Assembly: GCF_027941915.1 (NCBI RefSeq) | Contig: NZ_CP116009.1 | Location: forward strand, 4,030,001 to 4,094,000 | Length of the DNA stretch: 64,000 bases | Origin: Ramlibacter tataouinensis | GTDB lineage: Bacteria; Pseudomonadota; Gammaproteobacteria; Burkholderiales; Burkholderiaceae_C | Direction of reading: 5' to 3' | Part shown: positions 25,556 to 37,289 of the stretch, piece by piece | Layout: the number at the start of each line of letters is the position of its first letter | Position numbering within the stretch: position 1 is the stretch's first letter | The notes under the pieces: generated by a model | The model's database searches: none | What the model was told of the DNA's origin: nothing | Seen by the model: the letters and a program-made list of their open reading frames with translations, nothing else | Program-made: the position numbers and the translations under genes

Positions 25556-26725
25556 ATGAATCAGCCTTCCGCATTCCCCTGGCGGCTCGCTTCGCTGGTC
25601 CTGGCCACCGCGCTGGCGGCCTGCTCCAAGCCGCAACCCGCGCCCGAACCGGTGCGATCGGTCAAGGTCCTGACGGTGGGCACCAGCGCCCTCGCGTCGT
25701 CGCACGAGTACGCCGGCGAGGTGCGGCCGCGAGTGGAGTCGCGCCTGGGCTTCCGCGTGGCCGGCAAGATCGTCCAGCGCCACGCGGAACTGGGCCAGCG
25801 CGTGCGGTCCGGCCAGGTGCTGGCGCAGCTGGACGCCCAGGATTACCGGCTGGCCGCCGATGCGGCGCGCGCCCAGGTGGCCGCGGCCGCCACCCAGCGC
25901 GACCTGGCCGCCGCCGACTTCAAGCGCTTCGCCGCGCTGAAGGACCAGAACTTCATCAGCGGCGCCGAGCTGCAGCGGCGCGAGGCGTCGCTCAAGGCGG
26001 CCCAGGCGCAACTGGACCAGGCCCAGGCGCAACTCGCCGGGCAGGCCAACCAGGCGGGCTACACCCGCCTGTCGGCCGACGCCGACGGCGTCATCACCGG
26101 CATCGAGGCCGAACCGGGCCAGGTGGTCAATGCCGGCTCGCCGGTGGTGCGCATCGCCCGCGACGGCCCGCGCGACGTGGTGTTCTCGGTGCCCGAGGAC
26201 AAGGTGGCCCGCACCCGGCCCGGCTCGCCGGTGGCGGTGCGGCTGTGGGCCGGCGGCGAGGTGGTGCAGGGCGAGGTGCGCGAAGTGGCGGCCAGCGCCG
26301 ACCCGGTCACGCGCACCTACTCCGTCAAGGTGTCGCTGCCCGCCGGGGCCCAGCCGCCGCTTGGATCGACCGCCTACGTGTCGCCGCAGGCGCCGGGCAC
26401 GGCCGGCACCCCCGTGATCAAGCTGCCCACCAGCGCGCTGCGCCAGGAGGGGCAGGGCAGCGCCGTCTGGGTGCTGGACCGCGCCAGCATGACGGTGCGC
26501 TCGCAGCCGGTGCAGATCGCCACGGCGGACGGCAACGAGGCCGTGATCGCGGGCGGCCTGCAGCCCGGCATGCTGGTCGTTTCGGCCGGCGTGCACGTGC
26601 TGGCGCCGGGGCAGAAGGTGCGCATCTACGAGGAGCGCACCGCCACGGCGGGAGCGGCCCGGCCGGCGCCGGCGCAACCGGCGGTCGCGGCGACCGCCGC
26701 CGTGCAGCCGGTGGCTGCGCGATGA
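25556..26725 (+). CDS. RND efflux periplasmic adaptor lipoprotein
   Basis: The 389-residue membrane-fusion protein has a lipoprotein signal with lipobox LAAC (C23). A lipoyl/barrel-sandwich domain is split around a coiled-coil hairpin rich in Gln-Ala repeats (about 95-160). Beta-barrel and membrane-proximal domains follow. It links the inner-membrane pump to an outer-membrane channel. The C-terminus is a low-complexity Ala/Pro/Val tail. Its stop overlaps the pump start (ATGA). Confidence 0.92.
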   Translation: MNQPSAFPWRLASLVLATALAACSKPQPAPEPVRSVKVLTVGTSALASSHEYAGEVRPRVESRLGFRVAGKIVQRHAELGQRVRSGQVLAQLDAQDYRLAADAARAQVAAAATQRDLAAADFKRFAALKDQNFISGAELQRREASLKAAQAQLDQAQAQLAGQANQAGYTRLSADADGVITGIEAEPGQVVNAGSPVVRIARDGPRDVVFSVPEDKVARTRPGSPVAVRLWAGGEVVQGEVREVAASADPVTRTYSVKVSLPAGAQPPLGSTAYVSPQAPGTAGTPVIKLPTSALRQEGQGSAVWVLDRASMTVRSQPVQIATADGNEAVIAGGLQPGMLVVSAGVHVLAPGQKVRIYEERTATAGAARPAPAQPAVAATAAVQPVAAR

Positions 26726-29700
26726 GGGCGCCCATGGACGGCGAAGGCGGCGAGCGGCCGCGCTTCAACCTGTCGAAGTGGGCGCTGGAGCATCCGGCGC
26801 TGACGCGCTACCTGATGGTGGCCCTGCTGGTGCTGGGCTTCGCCGCCTACTTCCAGCTCGGGCAGGACGAGGACCCGCCCTTCACCTTCCGCGCCATGGT
26901 GGTGCGCACCTACTGGCCGGGCGCCACCGCGCAGCAGGTGGCCGAGCAGGTCACCGACAAGATCGAGCGCACGCTGCAGGAGGTGCCGTATGCCGACATC
27001 ATCCGCAGCTACTCCAAGCCGGGCGAGTCGCAGATCATCTTCCAGATCAAGGACTCGTCCCGCCCGTCCGAGGTCGCCCAGGTCTGGTACACGGTGCGCA
27101 AGAAGGTCGGCGACATGCGCTTGACCCTGCCGCAGGGCGTCCAGGGGCCGTTCTTCAACGACGAGTTCGGCGACGTCTATGGCGTGATCTATGCGCTGCA
27201 GGCCGAACCGGGCTTCAGCTACGCCGAGCTCAAGACCTTCGCCGACGAGGTGCGCCAGCAGCTGCTGCGGGTGCCCGACGTCGCCAAGGTGGAACTGTTC
27301 GGCGTGCAGGACGAGAAGCTCTACGTCGAGGTCTCGCAGAAGCGCCTGGCCCAGCTCGGGCTGGACCTGAACCAGGTGCTGCAGCAGCTGGGCCAGCAAA
27401 ACGCGGTGGAATCGGCCGGCGCGGTGCAGACGCCGCTGGACGTGGTGCAGGTGCGCGTGGGCGGCCAGTTCCAGGCGGTGGAGCAGCTGGCGGCCATGCC
27501 GATCCGCGGCAGCTCGGGCAATCAGCTGCGGCTGGGCGACATCGCCGAGATCCGGCGCGCCTACGTCGATCCGCCGGTGATCAAGGTGCGCCACGACGGC
27601 CACGAGGTGATCGCCCTGGGCGTGTCGATGGCCAAGGGCGGCGACATCATCCGGCTGGGCGACGCGCTGCGCGCGGCCTTCCACCGCATCGAGGATGGCC
27701 TGCCGGCCGGCATCCGGCTGGTGCAGGTACAGGACCAGCCGAGGGCGGTGGCGAGCTCGGTCAACGAGTTCGTCAAGGTGCTGGTCGAGGCGGTGGTGAT
27801 CGTGCTGGCCGTCAGCTTCGTCAGCCTGGGCCTGCACAAGCGGCCGGACGCGCCGGCGCTGCCGATGTGGAAGCGCTGGTACGTGGACATGCGCCCCGGC
27901 CTGGTGGTGGGCATCACCATCCCGCTGGTGCTGGCGGTGACCTTCCTGGCGATGCAGTACTGGGGCATCGGCCTGCACAAGATCTCGCTGGGCTCGCTGA
28001 TCATCGCGCTCGGCTTGCTGGTGGACGACGCCATCATTGCGGTCGAGATGATGGTGCGCAAGATGGAGGAGGGCTACGACAAGGTCCGCGCCGCCACCTT
28101 CGCCTACGAGGTCACGGCCATGCCGATGCTGACCGGCACGCTGATCACAGCCGCCGGCTTCCTGCCGATCGGTCTGGCCAGATCGACCGTCGGCGAATAC
28201 ACGTTCGCGATCTTCGCGGTGACCGCCATTGCCCTGGTGCTGAGCTGGCTGGTGTCGGTGTACTTCGTGCCCTACCTGGGCACGCTGCTGCTCAAGGCCA
28301 AGCCGGTGTCGGCCGAGCACCACGAGCACTTCGACACGCCGTTCTACCGGACTTTCCGGCGCACGGTGGACTGGTGCGTGGAGCACCGCTGGACCACCAT
28401 CGTCGCGACGCTGGCGGTGTTCGCGCTCGGCATCGCCGGCATGGGCAAGGTGCAGCAGCAGTTCTTTCCCGACTCCAGCCGGCCGGAGGTGCTGGTGGCG
28501 CTGTGGTCGCCCGAGGGCACCTCGTTCACGGCCAACGAGGACGTGGCCCGGCGGGTCGAGGCGCGCCTGCTGCGCGAGCCGGGCGTCACCGGCGTCAGCG
28601 CCTGGATCGGCTCGGGCGTGCCGCGCTTCTACCTGCCGCTGGACCAGGTGTTCCCGCAGACCAACGTGTCGCAGCTGATCGTGATGCCGCAGGACCTGCG
28701 CACGCGCGAGGCCCTGCGGGTGCGGCTGCCGGCGCTGCTGGCCGAGGAGTTCCCCGAGGTGCGCGGCCGCGTGACCCTGTTGCCCAACGGACCGCCGGTG
28801 CCCTACCCGGTGATGTTCCGGGTGGTCGGGCCCGACCCGGCGCAGCTGCGCGCGCATGCCGACGAAGTCAAGGTCCTGATGCGGGCCAGCCCCAACATGC
28901 GCGGCGTCAACGACAACTGGAACGAGCCGGTCAAGGTGCTGCGGCTGGAGGTGGACCAGGCCAAGGCGCGCGCGCTGGGCGTGACCAGCCAGTCGATCGC
29001 CCAGGCCGCGCGCACCATCCTGGCCGGCACCCCGGTCGGCCAGTACCGCGAGGGCGACAAGCTGATCGACATCGTGCTGCGCCAGCCGCTGGACGAGCGC
29101 GACGCCATCACCGACCTGGGCAACGCCTACCTGCCGACGGCATCCGGCAAGGCCATCCCGCTGGTGCAGATCGCCCGGCCGGTGTTCACCTGGGAGCCCG
29201 GGGTGATGTGGCGCGAGAACCGCAGCTACGCCATCACGGTGCAGGGCGACGTGGTGGAAGGCCTGCAGGGCGCGACCGTCACCGATGAACTGCTGCCCAA
29301 GCTGCGCGAGCTCGAGGCGAAATGGACGCCCGGCTACCACATCCAGGTGGCCGGTGCGGTGGAGGAGAGCGCCAAGGGCTCCTCCTCGATCGCGGTCGGC
29401 GTGCCGGTGATGCTGTTCATCACCTTCACCCTGCTGATGCTGCAGCTGCAAAGCTTCAGCCGCGCGCTGCTGGTGTTCCTGACCGGGCCGCTGGGCATCG
29501 CCGGGGTGGCCGCGGCCCTGCTGCTGCTGGACCGGCCGTTCGGTTTCGTCGCGCTGCTGGGCGTGATCGCGCTGATGGGGATGATCCAGCGCAACTCGGT
29601 GATCCTGGTCGACCAGATCGAGCAGGACTGCGCCCGCGGCGTGCCTACCTGGAATGCCATCGTCGAGTCCGCCGTGCGGCGGCTGCGGCCGATCGTGCTG

Positions 29701-29907
29701 ACGGCGGCGGCGGCCGTACTGGCCATGATCCCGCTCTCGCGCTCGGTGTTCTGGGGACCGATGGCGGTGGCGATCATGGGCGGGCTGATCGTCGCCACCG
29801 TGCTGACGCTGCTGGCGCTGCCGGCGATGTACGCCGCCTGGTTCCGCGTGCGCCGGCCCGATGCCGCCACGGCTGAGCAGGCGCCGGCCAAGCCCTTGCC
29901 GGCGTAA
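26722..29907 (+). CDS. RND efflux pump, inner-membrane subunit
   Basis: This 1061-residue proton-driven pump has the RND plan: a first helix near residue 30, a large periplasmic loop, helices 2-6, a second loop and helices 8-12. Family motifs include EDPPFTFRAMVV, the helix 4 segment GLLVDDAIIAVEMMVRKME and GVIALMGMIQRNSVILVDQIE. It belongs to the group with about 1050 residues of broad substrates. With the adaptor it forms a two-gene operon without an outer-membrane factor gene, so a TolC-like protein from elsewhere must be shared. Confidence 0.93.
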   Translation: MRAPMDGEGGERPRFNLSKWALEHPALTRYLMVALLVLGFAAYFQLGQDEDPPFTFRAMVVRTYWPGATAQQVAEQVTDKIERTLQEVPYADIIRSYSKPGESQIIFQIKDSSRPSEVAQVWYTVRKKVGDMRLTLPQGVQGPFFNDEFGDVYGVIYALQAEPGFSYAELKTFADEVRQQLLRVPDVAKVELFGVQDEKLYVEVSQKRLAQLGLDLNQVLQQLGQQNAVESAGAVQTPLDVVQVRVGGQFQAVEQLAAMPIRGSSGNQLRLGDIAEIRRAYVDPPVIKVRHDGHEVIALGVSMAKGGDIIRLGDALRAAFHRIEDGLPAGIRLVQVQDQPRAVASSVNEFVKVLVEAVVIVLAVSFVSLGLHKRPDAPALPMWKRWYVDMRPGLVVGITIPLVLAVTFLAMQYWGIGLHKISLGSLIIALGLLVDDAIIAVEMMVRKMEEGYDKVRAATFAYEVTAMPMLTGTLITAAGFLPIGLARSTVGEYTFAIFAVTAIALVLSWLVSVYFVPYLGTLLLKAKPVSAEHHEHFDTPFYRTFRRTVDWCVEHRWTTIVATLAVFALGIAGMGKVQQQFFPDSSRPEVLVALWSPEGTSFTANEDVARRVEARLLREPGVTGVSAWIGSGVPRFYLPLDQVFPQTNVSQLIVMPQDLRTREALRVRLPALLAEEFPEVRGRVTLLPNGPPVPYPVMFRVVGPDPAQLRAHADEVKVLMRASPNMRGVNDNWNEPVKVLRLEVDQAKARALGVTSQSIAQAARTILAGTPVGQYREGDKLIDIVLRQPLDERDAITDLGNAYLPTASGKAIPLVQIARPVFTWEPGVMWRENRSYAITVQGDVVEGLQGATVTDELLPKLRELEAKWTPGYHIQVAGAVEESAKGSSSIAVGVPVMLFITFTLLMLQLQSFSRALLVFLTGPLGIAGVAAALLLLDRPFGFVALLGVIALMGMIQRNSVILVDQIEQDCARGVPTWNAIVESAVRRLRPIVLTAAAAVLAMIPLSRSVFWGPMAVAIMGGLIVATVLTLLALPAMYAAWFRVRRPDAATAEQAPAKPLPA

Positions 29908-29935
29908 GCATTAAAATCGCAAGTTGACCGAATTC

Positions 29936-29979
29936 GGGCGGGCGGCCGGTGTTCCAATCCGGCCGCCCGCCCTGCTTTT
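29936..29979 (+). terminator. intrinsic terminator after RND operon
   Basis: GGGCGGGCGGCCGG and CCGGCCGCCCGCCC form a perfect 14-bp stem with a 9-base loop, then TGCTTTT. It separates the efflux operon from tRNA-Leu, which starts six bases later. Confidence 0.85.
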
Positions 29980-29984
29980 GGACT

Positions 29985-30071
29985 GCGCGGGTGGCGAAAT
30001 TGGTAGACGCACCAGGTTTAGGTCCTGACGCCTTCACGGGCGTGTCGGTTCGAGTCCGACCCCGCGCACCA
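29985..30071 (+). tRNA. tRNA-Leu(UAG)
   Basis: The acceptor arms GCGCGGG and CCCGCGC pair perfectly and the CCA end is encoded. The D arm, the anticodon loop with TAG, a long class II variable arm and GGTTCGAGTCC in the T arm are all visible. The gene is 87 bases long. Confidence 0.95.
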
Positions 30072-30099
30072 CACCCGACCCATCGAAGAGAGAACCACC

Positions 30100-31410
30100 A
30101 TGGCCGTGAACGTTGAAACCCTGGACAAGCTCGAGCGCAAGATCACGCTGACGCTGCCTGCCGATGCGATCAAGTCGGAAGTCGATTCGCGCCTCAAGCG
30201 CCTGGCACGCACCGTCAAGATGGACGGCTTCCGGCCCGGCAAGGTGCCGATCAACGTGGTGGCCCAGCGGTACGGCTACTCGGTGCACTTCGAGGTGATG
30301 AACGACAAGGTCGGCGAGGCGTTCGCCCAGGCCGCCAACGAGGCCAAGCTGCGCGTGGCCGGGCAGCCCAAGATCACCGAGAAGGAAGAAGCGCCCGAAG
30401 GGCAGCTGGCCTTCGACGCCGTGTTCGAGGTGTTCCCCGAGGTCAAGATCGGCGACCTGGCGACGGCCGAGGTCGAGAAGCTGTCGGCCGAGGTCAGCGA
30501 CGAAGCGATCGACAAGACCCTGGACATCCTGCGCAAGCAGCGCCGCACCTTCGCCCAGCGCGCCCAGGATGCCGGCGCCCAGGACGGCGACCGCGTGACG
30601 GTGGACTTCGAGGGCAAGATCGACGGCGAGCCGTTCCAGGGCGGCAAGGCCGCCGACTTCCAGTTCCTGGTGGGCGAAGGCCAGATGCTCAAGGAATTCG
30701 AGGACGCCGTGCGCGGCATGAAGTCGGGCGAGAGCAAGACCTTCCCGCTGGCCTTCCCCGAGGACTACCACGGCAAGGACGTGGCCGGCAAGACCGCCGA
30801 CTTCATGGTGACGGTCAAGAAGATCGAGGCCGCGAAGCTGCCGGAAGTCAACGAGGAACTGGCCAAGTCGCTGGGCATTGCCGAAGGCACGGTCGAGGCC
30901 CTGCGCGCCGACATCAAGAAGAACCTGGAGCGCGAAGTCAAGTTCCGCCTGCTGTCGCGCAACAAGCAGGCCGTGATGGACGCGCTGGTGGCCAAGGCCG
31001 AGCTGGACCTGCCCAAGAGCAGCGTGCAAGCCGAGGTGGACCGCATGGTCGAGGGCGCCCGCGCCGACCTGAAGCAGCGCGGCGTGAAGGACGCCGACAA
31101 GGCCCCGATCCCCGACGAGCTGTTCCGCCCGCAGGCCGAGCGCCGCGTGCGCCTGGGCCTGGTGGTGGCCGAGCTGGTGCGCGCCAACGAGCTGCAGGCC
31201 AAGCCGGAGCAGATCCGCGCGCACGTCGAGGAACTGGCCGCCAGCTACGAGAAGCCGGCCGAGGTGGTGCGCTGGTACTACGGCGACAACCGCCGCCTGG
31301 CCGAGGTCGAGGCCGTGGTGATCGAGAACAACGTCACGCAGTACGTGCTCGGCAAGGCCCAGGTCAAGGACAAGCAGGTCTCGTTCGACGAGCTGATGGG
31401 GCAGGGCTGA
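30100..31410 (+). CDS. tig: trigger factor
   Basis: This 436-residue ribosome-bound chaperone and prolyl isomerase has the N-terminal ribosome-binding domain with GFRPGKVP (the contact loop), a central FKBP domain ([19 protein letters not shown], then [13 protein letters not shown]) and the long helical C-terminal domain. The order tRNA-Leu, tig, clpP, clpX, lon is conserved in beta-proteobacteria. It acts on nascent chains at the ribosome exit. Confidence 0.96.
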   Translation: MAVNVETLDKLERKITLTLPADAIKSEVDSRLKRLARTVKMDGFRPGKVPINVVAQRYGYSVHFEVMNDKVGEAFAQAANEAKLRVAGQPKITEKEEAPEGQLAFDAVFEVFPEVKIGDLATAEVEKLSAEVSDEAIDKTLDILRKQRRTFAQRAQDAGAQDGDRVTVDFEGKIDGEPFQGGKAADFQFLVGEGQMLKEFEDAVRGMKSGESKTFPLAFPEDYHGKDVAGKTADFMVTVKKIEAAKLPEVNEELAKSLGIAEGTVEALRADIKKNLEREVKFRLLSRNKQAVMDALVAKAELDLPKSSVQAEVDRMVEGARADLKQRGVKDADKAPIPDELFRPQAERRVRLGLVVAELVRANELQAKPEQIRAHVEELAASYEKPAEVVRWYYGDNRRLAEVEAVVIENNVTQYVLGKAQVKDKQVSFDELMGQG

Positions 31411-31431
31411 CCGCCCGCCGGTGCGCCGGAC

Positions 31432-31484
31432 GATGGGGCCCCGCCGGACTTGCAGTCCGGGGCGCGGGCCCCATCTGCGTTTTT
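31432..31484 (+). terminator. nested-hairpin terminator after tig
   Basis: The outer stem GATGGGGCCC/GGGCCCCATC encloses a second hairpin, CCGGACT-TGC-AGTCCGG, and is followed by TGCGTTTTT. It should end most tig transcripts before clpP. Confidence 0.75.
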
Positions 31485-31530
31485 GGCTACAGTAAGAGCC
31501 GCACTTCGAAAGCGAAAGCCCCTATTTCCC

Positions 31531-32139
31531 ATGAGCGCACTTGATACCCAGGCCCTCGGCATGATTCCGATGGTCATCGAGCAGTCCGGCCGCGGCGAAC
31601 GCTCCTACGACATCTACTCGCGACTGCTCAAGGAGCGCGTGGTGTTCCTCGTGGGCCCGGTGAACGACCAGACCGCGAACCTGGTGGTCGCGCAGCTGCT
31701 GTTCCTGGAGAGCGAGAACCCGGACAAGGACATCTCGTTCTACATCAACTCCCCGGGCGGCAGCGTGAGCGCCGGCATGGCGATCTACGACACCATGAAC
31801 TTCATCAAGCCCGACGTCTCGACGCTGTGCACCGGCATGGCGGCCAGCATGGGCGCCTTCCTGCTGTCGGCAGGCGCCAAGGGCAAGCGGTTCTCGCTGC
31901 CGCACTCCAAGGTCATGATCCACCAGCCGCTGGGCGGCATGCAGGGCCAGGCCAGCGACATCGAGATCCATGCGCGCGACATCCTCAAGACCCGCGCGCT
32001 GCTCAACAAGATCCTGGCGGAGAACACCGGTCAGCCGCTGGAGCGCATCGAGCGCGACACCGAGCGCGACTATTTCCTGTCGGCCGACGAGGCCAAGGAC
32101 TACGGCCTGGTCGACCAGGTCATCGCCAAGCGGCCCTGA
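31531..32139 (+). CDS. clpP: ClpP protease subunit
   Basis: This 202-residue serine protease forms the ClpP tetradecamer that degrades proteins unfolded by ClpX. The catalytic triad is S106 (GMAASMGA), H131 (VMIHQPLGG) and D180 ([12 protein letters not shown]). The substrate-stabilising [12 protein letters not shown] is intact. The ATG at 31531 gives the usual propeptide-length N-terminus. clpX follows by 132 bases. Confidence 0.97.
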   Translation: MSALDTQALGMIPMVIEQSGRGERSYDIYSRLLKERVVFLVGPVNDQTANLVVAQLLFLESENPDKDISFYINSPGGSVSAGMAIYDTMNFIKPDVSTLCTGMAASMGAFLLSAGAKGKRFSLPHSKVMIHQPLGGMQGQASDIEIHARDILKTRALLNKILAENTGQPLERIERDTERDYFLSADEAKDYGLVDQVIAKRP

Positions 32140-32271
32140 GGGCGCCCGGCGGCCGGGGAGCGGGAGGCATTTCGCACTTGGCAACCGGGTGTCGGCGCTC
32201 TCCAGTCCCCGAGCTCGAGGCTCAGCCCCTTCCCCTTATCATTGAACTTCCAGCCGCCGACGAACCCAGCC

Positions 32272-33537
<1,266 letters not shown>

Positions 33538-33695
33538 AGCCGGGCGCTTGCCGGCCTTGCGGCGCATGCGGTCCGGCGGCACCGGGCCGCTTCCATCGGG
33601 CTCGCAGGTCCGCCGCTGCGGCAAGGCCGTGTGGTCAATTGCCGTCAGCCGGGCCCGTCATTCGTCCCTGCGAGCCCCCACTCGCCGCCGACGGG

Positions 33696-33722
33696 TTGAA
33701 AATAGGCGCTGGCCGCCCAACT
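33696..33722 (+). promoter_or_regulatory. possible heat-shock (sigma-32) promoter of lon
   Basis: GTTGAAAA followed after about 14 bases by CCCAACT resembles the sigma-32 pattern CTTGAAA-N11-16-CCCCAT, 25 bases before the lon ATG. The -35 part is good and the -10 part partial. The rest of the 209-base gap (33538-33746) holds no gene and no other signal I can name. Confidence 0.35.
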
Positions 33723-33746
33723 GCGGCTGGACAACCAAGGATCCTC

Positions 33747-36182
<2,436 letters not shown>

Positions 36183-36203
36183 GCGAAAATATTTCGATCG
36201 CAC

Positions 36204-36233
36204 TTGCTGCAACGCTGAAAATTGCCCTATACT
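36204..36233 (+). promoter_or_regulatory. promoter of tRNA-Gly
   Basis: TTGCTG and TATACT are separated by 18 bases, with an A/T-rich stretch just upstream. The start point would fall a few bases before the tRNA at 36245. Confidence 0.55.
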
Positions 36234-36244
36234 TGAGGGCTTAC

Positions 36245-36320
36245 GCGGGAGTAGCTCAGTTGGTAGAGCGCAACCTTGCCAAGGTTGAGGTCGAGAGTTC
36301 GAGACTCTTCTCCCGCTCCA
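36245..36320 (+). tRNA. tRNA-Gly(GCC)
   Basis: The acceptor stem GCGGGAG/CTCCCGC is perfect and the discriminator-CCA end TCCA is encoded. The anticodon loop reads TTGCCAA. D and T arms are standard. Length is 76 bases. Confidence 0.96.
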
Positions 36321-36330
36321 GTCAACGTAG

Positions 36331-36357
36331 AAAGGGAAGCGCCTCGCTTCCCTTTTT
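36331..36357 (+). terminator. intrinsic terminator after tRNA-Gly
   Basis: AAAGGGAAGCG and CGCTTCCCTTT form an 11-bp stem with a CCT loop and a T-run. It lies between tRNA-Gly and tRNA-Cys, so these two genes may not share one full transcript. Confidence 0.8.
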
Positions 36358-36378
36358 CTTGGCAACATGGCATCCAGC

Positions 36379-36452
36379 GGCGCGGTAGCAAAGCGGTTAT
36401 GCAGCGGATTGCAAATCCGCCCAGGCCGGTTCGACTCCGGCCCGCGCCTCCA
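36379..36452 (+). tRNA. tRNA-Cys(GCA)
   Basis: The acceptor stem GGCGCGG/CCGCGCC is perfect and is followed by TCCA. The anticodon loop TTGCAAA gives GCA. Length is 74 bases. Confidence 0.95.
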
Positions 36453-36457
36453 GTCCC

Positions 36458-36491
36458 AGCAGCTCCGGTCAACCGGGGCTGCTTTTTTTTT
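36458..36491 (+). terminator. intrinsic terminator after tRNA-Cys
   Basis: AGCAGCTCCGG pairs with CCGGGGCTGCT (one G-T pair) around TCAA and is followed by nine T residues. It is a very strong terminator placed before tRNA-Leu. Confidence 0.85.
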
Positions 36492-36519
36492 GGCGTACAG
36501 TGGCCGCGTGGTCTGCGCC

Positions 36520-36611
36520 GCCTCGATGGTGAAATCGGTAGACACAGCGGACTTAAAATCCGCCGCTCGCTGCAAGGCGGCGTACCGGTTCGAGTCCGGT
36601 TCGAGGCACCA
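36520..36611 (+). tRNA. tRNA-Leu(UAA)
   Basis: The acceptor stem GCCTCGA/TCGAGGC is perfect with encoded ACCA. The anticodon loop CTTAAAA gives TAA, and a long class II variable arm follows. Length is 92 bases. Confidence 0.95.
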
Positions 36612-36665
36612 ATCCCCAATGTCGGAGCCCCCGACCGCAGGCGCCGGCGCACAGGCAGGACCCAG

Positions 36666-37289
36666 ATGGCCCACTACGACAACGCCCCTTTCGAGATCCA
36701 CGTGCACGGCGACGTGCCGCTGCGCGCGGACGTCACCTACGAGCAGCTGCAGGAGGCGCTCAAGCCCCTGTGGAAGTACGCGGGCGCCAAGTCGCTTGCC
36801 GACGGCGCCGAAAGTGCCTACGAGGAGGAGCCGGGCATCCGCTTCGATGCGCACGAGCACCTGCTGACCCTGTGCTGGACCGTCGGCGGCGACCAGGACT
36901 TCCGCCAGTCGCTCGACGAGATGTGCATGAGCCTGAACGAGCTGGCCGAGCAGGGCGCCGCCATCGAGGTGAGCTTCTACGACGCCGAGTTCGACGAGGA
37001 CGAGGAGCCGCCCGAGGCCGAGGCGCGCGACGACTTCCTGATGCTGTTCGTCGGCCCGACGCCGGCGGCCATCATGCAAGTGCAGCGCGACCTGCTGGTG
37101 GAAGACGTGGTCGGCCTGATGGAACGCCACTTCGACAGCCAGGAGCTGGGCGGCGTGGTGGCCGAGATCGACCGCCTGTTCTCCGAGCGCTTCGACGCGC
37201 TGGTCAACTCGCTCGAGATCGGCAAGCCGCCGCGCGGCAGCGGCGGTGGCGGCCACGGCGGGGGTCGCCGGCCGCGGCACCTGCACTGA
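36666..37289 (+). CDS. conserved hypothetical protein (DUF6806-like)
   Basis: The 207-residue soluble protein begins MAHYDNAPFEIHVHGDVPL. It has a middle acidic stretch (EFDEDEEPPEAEARDD near 112-127) and ends in a Gly/Arg/His-rich tail (GSGGGGHGGGRRP). I believe it belongs to the family listed as DUF6806 in Burkholderiales, from memory. No catalytic motif, signal peptide or membrane segment is visible. Its stop is directly followed by the ATG of the MFS gene, so the two are cotranscribed. Function unknown. Confidence 0.75.
   Translation: MAHYDNAPFEIHVHGDVPLRADVTYEQLQEALKPLWKYAGAKSLADGAESAYEEEPGIRFDAHEHLLTLCWTVGGDQDFRQSLDEMCMSLNELAEQGAAIEVSFYDAEFDEDEEPPEAEARDDFLMLFVGPTPAAIMQVQRDLLVEDVVGLMERHFDSQELGGVVAEIDRLFSERFDALVNSLEIGKPPRGSGGGGHGGGRRPRHLH

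Noticed and set aside
31495..31531. CTTCGAAAG ... CCCCTATTT before clpP as a sigma-32 promoter
   Set aside because: Only about 8 bases separate the two parts, too few for sigma-32, and the -35 part carries an extra base.
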